Assembly (NCBI GenBank): GCA_016930365.1
Contig: JAFGGY010000026.1
Coordinates: forward strand, 1 to 35,812
Direction of reading: 5' to 3'
Length of the DNA: 35,812 nt
Source: Prolixibacteraceae bacterium
Lineage (GTDB): Bacteria > Bacteroidota > Bacteroidia > Bacteroidales > Prolixibacteraceae
Under the pieces are notes generated by a model. That model worked only from the letters and a program-made list of their open reading frames with translations, had not been told where the DNA came from and searched no databases. Made by a program: the position numbers and the translations under genes. Numbering within the stretch: the first letter of the stretch is position 1; each line of letters opens with the position of its first letter. Shown one piece after another: positions 26,651-34,403 of the stretch.

Positions 26651-27988
26651 CTACTGTTTCAGATAACGATAAACGGTTGATTTTCCCACATCGAGCCGGC
26701 GTGCGGCTTCGCGAACATTCTGGTATTTATCGACAAAAAAACGAATGATGTCTTCGTTGTATTCTTGCAAGGTTTTTTCCGATGATAAAAGGTTTTGTTT
26801 CATATTAAGCGACGAAATGTTTAAATGTTCCGGTTCGATTTGCTTTTCGTCCGACAGCACACAGGCCAGTTCTATCAATGCTTTGAGTTCGCGAACATTT
26901 CCGGGGAAAGAATAATCGCACAACTTGTTAATGGCTTCATCGGCAAGTATTTTGTGTGGCATTTTGTTTTCGTCGCAAAACTCGTTTATGAAATGCTTGG
27001 CCAGAATAATAACATCGCTGCCCCGTTCGCGCAAAGGAGGCAATTCGATGGTTAAACCCAGCAAGCGGTAATATAAGTCCTCTCTGAACTGTCCATTTTC
27101 GACTTGTTCTTTCAAGTTTCGGTGGGTAGCAATAATGATGCGTAGGTCGAATTTTACCGGTTTGTGGCTTCCCAGCCGGGTTACTTCGCGCTCTTGCAAA
27201 ACACGAAGCAATTTGGCCTGTACATTAAGACTCATTTCGGCAATTTCGTCGAGAAATAAGGTGCCACCGCTGGCCATTTCAATTTTCCCTGTACGGCTGG
27301 TTTCTGCTCCGGTAAATGCTCCCTTTTCGTAACCAAAAAGTTCACTCTCGATTAAGGTTTCGGGAATTGATGAGATATTTACAGGCACAAAAGGTTTGTT
27401 TTTTCGCTCTGAATTATAGTGAATGCCCTTGGCAACTAACTCCTTACCGGTGCCGGTTTCGCCACTAACCGAAACATTAATGTTGGTGCGCACAGCTTTG
27501 TCCATCAGGTCGAAAACCCGTTCAATGGCCTTGCTATTTCCTTTTATGAGTTTTTTAAATTCGTATTTATCGGCAATGGCTTCACGAAGCGTCTTATTTT
27601 CTTCCTGGAGCTCTACTTTTTCAATGATTTTCTCGATAGCTATGTTAATTTTTTCGCGGGTATCGGTGCCTTTCACAATATAATCGTAGGCGCCAATCTT
27701 AAGCAAATCAACCGCAGTATCGATGTCTTTTTGACCCGAAACGATGATTACCTGAGGCGGCGAAGGCCGTTTCATAATTTGCTGTAATATTTGTTTCCCG
27801 TTCATGTCGGGAAGGGTATAGTCGAGCGAAATAATATCGGGATTTTCGTCGAGGCGGCGTACACATTCGCGCCCCGAATGTATCGATACCACTTCGTAGC
27901 GTGGGTTCGTTGCCAGCGATTTATGTAATATTTTTAGAAATAGTGCTTCGTCGTCAACAACAAATATTTTGTATTTCTTGGTATTCAT
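26651..27988 (-). CDS. Sigma-54-dependent response regulator (NtrC family)
   Basis: A 445-residue activator in three domains. The receiver has Asp12-Asp13, phosphoacceptor Asp56 (ISLDYTLPD), Ser84 and Lys106. The AAA+ domain (about 145-380) has Walker A GETGTGKE (176-183), the sigma-54-contacting loop GAFTGA (223-228), Walker B TLFLDE (243-248), the arginine-finger segment FREDLYYRL and sensor II LRERGSD. The C-terminal Fis-type helix-turn-helix is VREAARRLDVGKSTVYRYL. All residues needed to activate sigma-54 holoenzyme are present. No histidine kinase is adjacent. A sigma-54 promoter lies divergently 145-161 bp upstream, and the antiporter gene follows directly. Confidence 0.96.
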   Translation of the reverse strand: MNTKKYKIFVVDDEALFLKILHKSLATNPRYEVVSIHSGRECVRRLDENPDIISLDYTLPDMNGKQILQQIMKRPSPPQVIIVSGQKDIDTAVDLLKIGAYDYIVKGTDTREKINIAIEKIIEKVELQEENKTLREAIADKYEFKKLIKGNSKAIERVFDLMDKAVRTNINVSVSGETGTGKELVAKGIHYNSERKNKPFVPVNISSIPETLIESELFGYEKGAFTGAETSRTGKIEMASGGTLFLDEIAEMSLNVQAKLLRVLQEREVTRLGSHKPVKFDLRIIIATHRNLKEQVENGQFREDLYYRLLGLTIELPPLRERGSDVIILAKHFINEFCDENKMPHKILADEAINKLCDYSFPGNVRELKALIELACVLSDEKQIEPEHLNISSLNMKQNLLSSEKTLQEYNEDIIRFFVDKYQNVREAARRLDVGKSTVYRYLKQ

Positions 27989-28132
27989 AGGGTCGATTTT
28001 TGGTGTTCGAGAATGTAAAAAAGGTACAACAAATTAATACGAAAATTCCCAAAAAAGTTCGATTTGTCCCAATATGAAACAATTTTTTTTAGTGCAAAAT
28101 ATCTTATTGCTGATAATCAGATGGTTAAAATT

Positions 28133-28149
28133 TTGGCACACGCCTTGTT
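28133..28149 (+). promoter_or_regulatory. Sigma-54 (-24/-12) promoter
   Basis: TTGGCACACGCCTTGTT aligns with the sigma-54 consensus TTGGCACRnnnnTTGCW, with the -24 GG and the -12 G at exact spacing. The only mismatch in conserved positions is T for C after the -12 G. It points away from the adjacent sigma-54 activator gene, an obvious candidate to drive it. Start of transcription is expected near 28160. Confidence 0.75.
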
Positions 28150-28159
28150 AAAAGGGTAA

Positions 28160-28312
28160 TTGTAATTTTTATTTAGGGTTTAGTTTTAGATTAGGATTAG
28201 GTTGAAGTTAGGAAGATCAGTGTTGATTGAGAGATTTGAAGGGAAGGGAGAAACTTGAAGAAACTCATACTGATCGGTGTAAGGGGTTGCCTGGGGAGGC
28301 AACCCCTTTTTG
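28160..28312 (+). ncRNA. Candidate sigma-54-driven small RNA
   Basis: The predicted transcript runs from the sigma-54 promoter to an intrinsic terminator, about 150 nt. It contains no ATG and no reading frame of useful length. A first stem pairs GATCAGT (28215-28221) with ACTGATC (28269-28275), extended after a 4-nt bulge by pairing around 28226-28231 and 28264-28268. Its large loop (about 28232-28263) is purine-rich and includes GAAGGGAAGGGAG, suited to pairing with pyrimidine-rich mRNA. The terminator hairpin follows. The 5' part carries repeated TTAG/TTAGG words. The layout is like Vibrio Qrr RNAs beside luxO, but no sequence similarity is claimed. A 5' leader for a distal gene is unlikely because the next gene is on the opposite strand. 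Confidence 0.55.
28281..28312 (+). terminator. Intrinsic terminator of the candidate small RNA
   Basis: Perfect 11-bp stem AAGGGGTTGCC (28281-28291) / GGCAACCCCTT (28298-28308) with a 6-nt loop TGGGGA, followed by a short T-tract. This is the strongest GC-rich terminator in the window and it faces no protein gene on its strand. Confidence 0.92.
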
Positions 28313-28400
28313 CTTTATCGTATTTTACAGTAATTCGTTAATCTTTTAAATCGTTGACAATGAGTTATTTGTGTTTTGCTAATATAGTCATCTAAGTTCG

Positions 28401-28460
28401 TGACATTCAATTTATTACAGACAAAGTCTCATATCTCATGTCTGAAATCTATCGTACTAT
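28401..28460 (+). repeat. Dispersed intergenic 60-nt repeat, copy B
   Basis: It pairs with 17847-17906 (about 78% identical over 60 positions, ungapped, same orientation). It lies between the small-RNA terminator and the 3' end of the type B sorted protein gene. Confidence 0.6.
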
Positions 28461-28466
28461 CTGATT

Positions 28467-29804
28467 TTATTGTCGTTCGCGAAACAAGTGAATAAATCCT
28501 GTAAGGGTATCTTCAACCATACGACCTTTGTCGTCATCTTTATCAATTTCACGGCCTTCGTATTTAATAATGTAGTAATAAACGCCCGGCGAAGCAACAC
28601 GTCCATTTCCAACCCGGCCATCCCACACGGCATGTTCCATGGTAAAATCGCTTGAGGTAATGTTGCTGTAACTCCACGAATGTACTTTACCTCCCCAGCG
28701 GTTATAAATAACTACACTAAGGCTTTTAAGCGAGCGCGAGCCTATTACAAAATTGTCGTTAATTCCATCGCCATTGGGAGTAAAGAAATTTGGTACCTCA
28801 ACCAGCGATTCCTCTACTTTGATAAAAGTACCTGGGTAAAGTGTATCGTAGCAATTGCCGGTAGTTGTATTTTCTTTTACTGCAACCAACCTTACCATAT
28901 ATTCACCCGATTGTTTATATTGGTGTGTCGGAGAATCATCGAAAAGCACAAAGTCGATGCTGTCAACCGGTTGGCCATCGGCATTTTCAATTTCTCGCGA
29001 AATCATATAGGTGTCTTTATAAAAAAACCAATATACCGAATCGTAATTAATGGAACTGTTGGTAAAGTTTACGTCCAGTACAGCTTCGCCTTCCATGGGG
29101 TCGGCAGAGAAATCGGCTTTTGGGACTTTCGACACATAATCAACAAAGCCTTCGACTACGCAGCCAAATTCGTCTTCGATTACCAACTCGTAACGCAAGG
29201 GGGTGTCCGATGCAGTAGGCGGATAAATTTCGGGACTGATATACCGGCGCACCAATTCGCCTTTGTGATACCATTCCACCAGGGGCTCGTAGTTGGCATT
29301 TCGCACCGGAATAATTCCCTGGTTTGGGCTGTTTACTTCGAGCGGGGCGTATTCGTATGCTGCTTCAATTTTGAACGATTCGCAAGTCGATGTGGAATCG
29401 GGTATTTCGGTTTTGGTAATTTCAATCCAGTTATTCAGTACCCAGGCCTCAATGGGTTCAAAGGTCATATTTTCGGTATTGATGCTTACACGGTACAATC
29501 CGTCGCTGAGGTTATTAATTTCGGAAGTCAGGCTGTCGTATGTGTTCACCGCCCCATCAAACGGAACGAAAGTTTGTGCCGTTTCGTCGTATTTTTCCCA
29601 ATCGAAACCGGCTTTGTCGCCATTGGGCGAGATAACCTGCAGGCTGCCGTTGGCCTCGTAGCGACTCGATGCACAAAACAAGTGAAAATCTTCGCCATAT
29701 CGGTTAAAGGTTGAATCGGCTCCGGGGGCTGTCAATTGTGCTTTAAGCGTAAAACTACCGGTAAGCGCTGTCAGAAAAAATACCACCAAAAGAATTCTGT
29801 TCAT
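28467..29804 (-). CDS. Type IX secretion (type B, CHU_C) surface protein
   Basis: A 445-residue exported protein. Residues 1-22 are a signal peptide (LLVVFFLTALTGSFTLKAQ). A PKD-like domain lies around residues 230-335 (ADFSADPMEGEAVLDVNFTNSS ... GEYMVRLVAV). The C-terminal 100 residues are the gliding-motility-associated (CHU_C) sorting domain: VPNFFTPNGDGINDNFVI, LSVVIYNRWGGKVHS, VWDGRVGNGRVASPGVYYYIIKYEGR. This directs export through the type IX system and probable surface attachment via a PorV/PorP/SprF-like partner; none is encoded here. The N-terminal half has no recognised domain. It is divergent from the PcrA-type helicase gene. Confidence 0.9.
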   Translation of the reverse strand: MNRILLVVFFLTALTGSFTLKAQLTAPGADSTFNRYGEDFHLFCASSRYEANGSLQVISPNGDKAGFDWEKYDETAQTFVPFDGAVNTYDSLTSEINNLSDGLYRVSINTENMTFEPIEAWVLNNWIEITKTEIPDSTSTCESFKIEAAYEYAPLEVNSPNQGIIPVRNANYEPLVEWYHKGELVRRYISPEIYPPTASDTPLRYELVIEDEFGCVVEGFVDYVSKVPKADFSADPMEGEAVLDVNFTNSSINYDSVYWFFYKDTYMISREIENADGQPVDSIDFVLFDDSPTHQYKQSGEYMVRLVAVKENTTTGNCYDTLYPGTFIKVEESLVEVPNFFTPNGDGINDNFVIGSRSLKSLSVVIYNRWGGKVHSWSYSNITSSDFTMEHAVWDGRVGNGRVASPGVYYYIIKYEGREIDKDDDKGRMVEDTLTGFIHLFRERQ

Positions 29805-29841
29805 GCGTAAATTTTTAAGTATTTAATGTTGAACAAGGTTA

Positions 29842-29849
29842 CAAATTTA
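29842..29849 (-). promoter_or_regulatory. Possible -7 box for the type B sorted protein
   Basis: TAAATTTG on the minus strand fits TAnnTTTG and lies about 38 nt upstream of the start codon at 29804. A -33 element is not clear in this A/T-rich spacer. Confidence 0.3.
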
Positions 29850-29892
29850 AAATTTTAAAGCAGAATAGCATTTTTATTCTATATACATCTGC

Positions 29893-29900
29893 TATTTTTG
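29893..29900 (+). promoter_or_regulatory. Possible -7 box for the PcrA-type helicase
   Basis: TATTTTTG fits TAnnTTTG and lies 62 nt upstream of the ATG at 29963. It sits back to back with the minus-strand box at 29842-29849, consistent with a divergent promoter region. Confidence 0.3.
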
Positions 29901-29962
29901 AACCATATTTTTAGTGCCTGAATTGCAAGGGCTCTTAACATAACAACCAATTTAGCAACAAT

Positions 29963-32296
29963 ATGGATTATCCTTATCTCGAAGGCCTCAATAAAGAACA
30001 ACGTAGTGCAGTTGAAAATAGTATGGGTCCCAGCCTTGTAATTGCCGGAGCCGGTTCGGGCAAAACGCGGGTACTGACTTACCGCATTGCCCACCTTATG
30101 CGGCAGGGTAATCCACCTTCGTCGATTTTGGCGCTTACCTTTACCAATAAAGCAGCCCGCGAAATGAAGGAACGTATTGCTTCGGTGGTTGGCAACAGCA
30201 TGGCCCGCCACTTATGGATGGGTACTTTTCATTCCATTTTTGCCCGTATTTTAAGGGTCGAAGCAGAACTGCTGGGCTACCCCAAATCTTTTACCATTTA
30301 CGACACTTCCGACTCGAAAAGCCTGATTAAAAGCATTATAAAAGATAAAAAACTAAGCGACAAAGATTACAAACCCAATACCGTACTGGGGCGGATATCG
30401 AATGCCAAAAACAGCCTCATTACGGCACAAAATTACGTCAAAAACAGCGAGATTCTCGACTACGACCGAAGCATACAAATGCCGCGTATATACGAAATTT
30501 ACAAAGAATACACCCGCCGTTGCAAAGTAACCGGTGCCATGGATTTCGACGACCTGCTGATGAACACCAACCTGCTTTTTCACTCGTATCCCGAGGTGCT
30601 TCAGAAATACCAGGATAAGTTTCGCTTTGTGCTGGTTGACGAGTACCAGGATACCAACTTTTCGCAATATCTGATTGTGAAAAAGCTGGCGGCTCAACAT
30701 AGAAATATTTGTGTGGTTGGCGACGATGCTCAAAGTATATATTCGTTTAGAGGTGCACGAATCGAGAATATTCTGAACTTCAGAAACGATTACCCGGGCT
30801 ATAAAACCTTCAAACTTGAACAAAATTACCGCTCGACAAAAACCATTGTTAATGCGGCAAACAGCATTATAAAACAAAACAAACGCCAGCTTAAAAAAGA
30901 AGTTTTCTCGGAAAACGAAACCGGCGATAAAATAAAAATTATCCAGGCATTAACCGATAACGAAGAAGGCTTGCTGGTGGTACAAGAAATTAACCAGCAT
31001 CGGCTGGCTCAGCACCACCAGTTTTCGGATTATGCCATTTTGTACCGCACCAACGCGCAGTCGCGTATTTTCGAAGAACAGCTGCGTAAGCAAAACCTGC
31101 CGTATAAAATTTATGGGGGCACTTCGTTTTACGATCGCAAAGAGATTAAAGACCTACTCGGCTACCTGCGCATTACCGTTAACAGCAAGGACAACGAAGC
31201 CCTAAAGCGTGTAATCAACTATCCGGCACGGGGCATTGGGCAAACCACCCTTACAAAACTCGAACAAAAAGCCAACGAACAAAGCGTAAGCATTTGGGAG
31301 ATTATTACCAACCCGGCACAGTATCCGGTTGATATTAACAAAGGTACTTTTACCAAAATCGGAAAATTCGTAAGCCTGATTAACGAGTTTAAAACCCAGC
31401 TGCCCGACAGCTCGGCCTATGAATTAGCCCTTGCCATTGCACGTCAATCGGGACTTATTGACGATTTGTACAAAGAAAAAACCTCCGAAAGTCTGAGCAG
31501 GTTCGAAAACGTGCAGGAATTGCTTAATGCCGTGCAGGATTTCACCATTAATGCCCAGGAAGAAGGCCAGCCCCATAAACTCGAAAATTACCTCGAAGAA
31601 GTTGCCCTCATTACCGATTTAGATACCGAAAAAGAAGAAGATCGAAATAAAATTACCCTCATGACCGTACATTCGGCCAAGGGGCTCGAATTTAAAAATG
31701 TTTTTATTGTGGGGCTCGAAGAGAAAATATTTCCCTCGTCGTTTTCGGGGGTGCTTACACCCGACAGCCTCGAAGAAGAGCGGCGTTTATTTTATGTGGC
31801 CATAACCCGGGCTATGAAAAATGCGTGGATCTCGTTTGCCAGGCAGCGTTACCGCTACGGGCAGCTAATGTTTGGCGAACCCAGCCGCTTTATTAGCGAA
31901 CTCGACGAAACCTACGTAAGCATGCCCGACAACCTGAACATGCCTTCATTTCTAAATCAGGAATCAGAAAACATTGCCCGCGAACGAAGAATGCCCACAG
32001 AAAGGCGACCGTCGGTTTTTAATCTTCCACCGCGCCGCACCATTCAAACATCAAGTACACCACAATTATCGAATCGGCTAAGCAGACTGAAGCAGGCGCA
32101 GGGGCGCCCCTCGTTTGAGGCCGACGACCCCTCGCTGGTGAAACTGGGCGTTACAGTTGAACATCAGCGATTTGGACGTGGAAAAGTGATTGACATGGAA
32201 GGCGAAGGAGCCAATGCAAAAGCAATTGTTTTGTTCTCGAATGCCGGACGAAAACAATTATTGCTTAAATTTGCACGGCTCAAAGTAGTTGAGTAG
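29963..32296 (+). CDS. UvrD/PcrA-type ATP-dependent DNA helicase
   Basis: A 777-residue superfamily 1A 3'-5' helicase used in excision repair and replication-fork clearance. Motifs in order: Q-motif LNKEQRSAVE (9-18), Walker A GAGSGKTR (29-36), Ia TFTNKAAREM, II VLVDEYQDTN (223-232), III VVGDDAQSIYSFRGA, IV EQNYRST, V MTVHSAKGLEFKNVFIVGLEE, VI EEERRLFYVAITRA. The C-terminal 53 residues (VKLGVTVEHQRFGRGKVIDMEGE ... LLLKFARLKVV) are the Tudor-like domain found in PcrA/UvrD, which binds RNA polymerase in some species. The length is normal. A single transcription unit is likely. Confidence 0.97.
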   Translation: MDYPYLEGLNKEQRSAVENSMGPSLVIAGAGSGKTRVLTYRIAHLMRQGNPPSSILALTFTNKAAREMKERIASVVGNSMARHLWMGTFHSIFARILRVEAELLGYPKSFTIYDTSDSKSLIKSIIKDKKLSDKDYKPNTVLGRISNAKNSLITAQNYVKNSEILDYDRSIQMPRIYEIYKEYTRRCKVTGAMDFDDLLMNTNLLFHSYPEVLQKYQDKFRFVLVDEYQDTNFSQYLIVKKLAAQHRNICVVGDDAQSIYSFRGARIENILNFRNDYPGYKTFKLEQNYRSTKTIVNAANSIIKQNKRQLKKEVFSENETGDKIKIIQALTDNEEGLLVVQEINQHRLAQHHQFSDYAILYRTNAQSRIFEEQLRKQNLPYKIYGGTSFYDRKEIKDLLGYLRITVNSKDNEALKRVINYPARGIGQTTLTKLEQKANEQSVSIWEIITNPAQYPVDINKGTFTKIGKFVSLINEFKTQLPDSSAYELALAIARQSGLIDDLYKEKTSESLSRFENVQELLNAVQDFTINAQEEGQPHKLENYLEEVALITDLDTEKEEDRNKITLMTVHSAKGLEFKNVFIVGLEEKIFPSSFSGVLTPDSLEEERRLFYVAITRAMKNAWISFARQRYRYGQLMFGEPSRFISELDETYVSMPDNLNMPSFLNQESENIARERRMPTERRPSVFNLPPRRTIQTSSTPQLSNRLSRLKQAQGRPSFEADDPSLVKLGVTVEHQRFGRGKVIDMEGEGANAKAIVLFSNAGRKQLLLKFARLKVVE

Positions 32297-32335
32297 CAAA
32301 AAATAAGCTTTTTTTTTATCTTTATGATTGTTTTA

Positions 32336-32343
32336 TAAATTTG
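32336..32343 (+). promoter_or_regulatory. Probable -7 box for the DUF4290-murA operon
   Basis: TAAATTTG matches TAnnTTTG, 80 nt upstream of the DUF4290 start. A TTG at 32328 is too close to be the -33 element; a T-run near 32312 is at a suitable distance but is not specific. Confidence 0.35.
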
Positions 32344-32423
32344 CACTGCTTCGTTGATGGGATTGCACCGCTGCTTATCTTCAAAAGCATATAGTATTAC
32401 ATTCTACACTTAAAAATACATTG

Positions 32424-33032
32424 ATGGATTATAATTCGAACAGAGAAAAACTGCTGATGCCGGAATACGGGCGGAATATTCAGAATATGGTAAATCATAC
32501 CTGTACCATCGAAGATCGTGCCGAGCGCCAAAAAGCGGCTCAAACGATTATCGATGTGATGGGAAATCTATATCCATATTTACGCGATATCGACGATTTT
32601 AAACATAAACTATGGGATCACCTGGCCATTATGTCCGATTTTAAACTTGATATCGACTATCCGTACGATCCGCCATCGCCGGCTATGCTTACCGAAAAGC
32701 CTAAGAAACTTCCGTATAAAACAGGCAATTTTAAATACCGGCATTACGGTGCTATTGTACACGAAATGATTAAAAAAACCATTGAGTATGAAGATGGCCC
32801 CGAAAAAGAATCGCTGATACAAATGCTGGCCGACCACATGAAAAAATGCTACCTAAACTGGAACAAAGAGCATGTGGACGACGAAAAAGTAATGGCCGAT
32901 TTTAACGAGCTGGCAAAGGGTCGTCTCGATGTACCGGACGACTTTCAGCTTAAAGAAACAAAAGACCTGATTTACAAAAAGAAACGCCCGCAAAATCAAG
33001 GCGGAAAACGACAACAAAAGAAACGTCAATAA
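32424..33032 (+). CDS. DUF4290 protein
   Basis: A 202-residue cytoplasmic protein of unknown function that appears confined to Bacteroidota, where it is commonly encoded just before murA, as here. Recognised by MPEYGRNIQNMVNHTCTIEDR, RQKAAQTIIDVMGNLYPYLRD and HKLWDHLAIMSDFKLDIDYPY. The C-terminal 25 residues are Lys/Gln-rich (KKKRPQNQGGKRQQKKRQ), suggesting nucleic-acid or membrane-surface binding. The ATG at 32424 is preferred over a TTG three bases earlier. First gene of a run DUF4290-murA-exosortase-like-membrane protein. Confidence 0.9.
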   Translation: MDYNSNREKLLMPEYGRNIQNMVNHTCTIEDRAERQKAAQTIIDVMGNLYPYLRDIDDFKHKLWDHLAIMSDFKLDIDYPYDPPSPAMLTEKPKKLPYKTGNFKYRHYGAIVHEMIKKTIEYEDGPEKESLIQMLADHMKKCYLNWNKEHVDDEKVMADFNELAKGRLDVPDDFQLKETKDLIYKKKRPQNQGGKRQQKKRQ

Positions 33033-33065
33033 TTTTTTTTACGCGTTAAAAAAGATTTCCTTACC

Positions 33066-34373
33066 ATGTCAACATTTATTATCGAAGGCGGAAATACCCT
33101 AAAGGGCGAACTCAAACCACAAGGGGCAAAAAACGAAGCGCTACAGGTTATTTGTGCCACCCTGTTAACCCCCGAAAAGGTAACGATTAAAAATATTCCC
33201 GAAATTCGTGATGTGTTGCATCTTATCGAACTACTTGAGGTAATTGGGGTGAAGACTGAAAAACTGGGAAAGGGCATCTATACTTTTTGTGCCTGCAATG
33301 TTGACCCGACCATCTTAAAAAGCAAAAAATACAAAAAATTGGCTTCGAGCCTCAGGGGGTCGGTAATGATTTTGGGACCTATGTTGTCGCGATTTGGATA
33401 CGGTTATGCACCCCAGCCCGGTGGCGATAAAATTGGCCGCCGCAGGCTCGATACCCACTTTTTGGGTTTCGAAAAACTGGGTGCCAAATTTATTTACGAT
33501 GCTTCAGAAAATATATACGAAATATCGGGGCATGGTTTAACCGGCTGCTATATGCTGCTCGACGAGGCTTCGGTAACGGGTACTGCCAATATAATAATGG
33601 CCGCTGTTATGGCTAAAGGCACTACCACCATATACAACGCCGCTTGCGAACCCTATGTACAGCAGCTGTGTAAAATGCTGGTAAAAATGGGAGCAAACAT
33701 TAGCGGCATTGGCTCAAACCTGCTTACCATCGAAGGAGTAAGCGAACTGAATGCCTGCTGCCATGTTATTGCACCCGATATGATTGAAGTAGGTAGTTTT
33801 ATTGGACTGGCTGCCATGACCAAATCCGAAATTACCATAAAAGATGTTCATTACGACGAGCTGGGCATTATTCCCGCACAGTTTAAAAGGTTAGGAATTA
33901 ACATTGTACGCAAAGGCGACGATATCTTTATTCCGAGGCACGAACATTACCAAATCGAAAATTTTATCGACGGCTCTATCATGACTATAGCCGATGCTCC
34001 CTGGCCCGGGCTTACCCCCGACTTGCTGAGTGTTTTCCTGGTCGTAGCCACCCAGGCACGTGGTAGTGTTCTTATTCATCAAAAAATGTTCGAAAGTCGC
34101 TTGTTCTTTGTTGATAAGCTTATTGATATGGGGGCCCAGATTATTCTTTGTGATCCGCACCGGGCAACGGTTATCGGGCTTAATCACGAACATCAGCTGC
34201 GCGGAACCACCATGGTTTCGCCCGACATCAGGGCAGGGGTTGCTTTACTTATTGCCGCCCTTTCGGCAAAAGGTGTAAGCACCATATACAACATCGAGCA
34301 AATCGACCGCGGTTACGAAAATATTAGCGCCCGGCTTTCGGCTGTTGGTGCCAAAATTCAACGCATCGATTAA
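33066..34373 (+). CDS. murA: UDP-N-acetylglucosamine 1-carboxyvinyltransferase
   Basis: A 435-residue enzyme for the first committed step of peptidoglycan synthesis, adding enolpyruvate from PEP to UDP-GlcNAc. Lys22 and Asn23 (LKPQGAKNEAL) bind substrate and Arg97 (SLRGSVMILGPML) contacts PEP. The flexible catalytic loop reads PQPGGDKIGRRRLDTHF, with Asp121 where most bacteria have the Cys that fosfomycin alkylates (Cys115 in E. coli). Asp at this position is known to preserve activity and confer intrinsic fosfomycin resistance. The length is slightly above the usual 418-420. It follows DUF4290 by 33 nt and precedes the exosortase-like gene by 30 nt. Confidence 0.97.
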   Translation: MSTFIIEGGNTLKGELKPQGAKNEALQVICATLLTPEKVTIKNIPEIRDVLHLIELLEVIGVKTEKLGKGIYTFCACNVDPTILKSKKYKKLASSLRGSVMILGPMLSRFGYGYAPQPGGDKIGRRRLDTHFLGFEKLGAKFIYDASENIYEISGHGLTGCYMLLDEASVTGTANIIMAAVMAKGTTTIYNAACEPYVQQLCKMLVKMGANISGIGSNLLTIEGVSELNACCHVIAPDMIEVGSFIGLAAMTKSEITIKDVHYDELGIIPAQFKRLGINIVRKGDDIFIPRHEHYQIENFIDGSIMTIADAPWPGLTPDLLSVFLVVATQARGSVLIHQKMFESRLFFVDKLIDMGAQIILCDPHRATVIGLNHEHQLRGTTMVSPDIRAGVALLIAALSAKGVSTIYNIEQIDRGYENISARLSAVGAKIQRID

Positions 34374-34403
34374 CAGCTGATACAATTTCTATAATACATC
34401 AAC

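Larger units (their letters stand above)
27989..28466. other. Intergenic region between the sigma-54 regulator and the type B sorted protein
   Basis: A 478-bp non-coding region. It contains the regulator's own upstream DNA (27989-28130), a sigma-54 promoter on the plus strand (28133-28149), a probable small RNA (about 28160-28312) with its terminator, and copy B of the 60-nt dispersed repeat (28401-28460). An 11-bp palindrome CTGATAATCAG lies at 28110-28120, just upstream of the promoter. Confidence 0.75.

Noticed and set aside
28172-28212. Telomere-like TTTAGGG/ATTAGG words
   Set aside because: They are irregular, short and part of the small-RNA leader in a bacterial chromosome. No telomere or replication end is implied.
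28680-29714. Long (344-codon) open frame on the plus strand
   Set aside because: It lies wholly opposite the type B sorted protein gene, whose signal peptide, PKD-like and CHU_C domains are clear. The antisense frame shows no family features.
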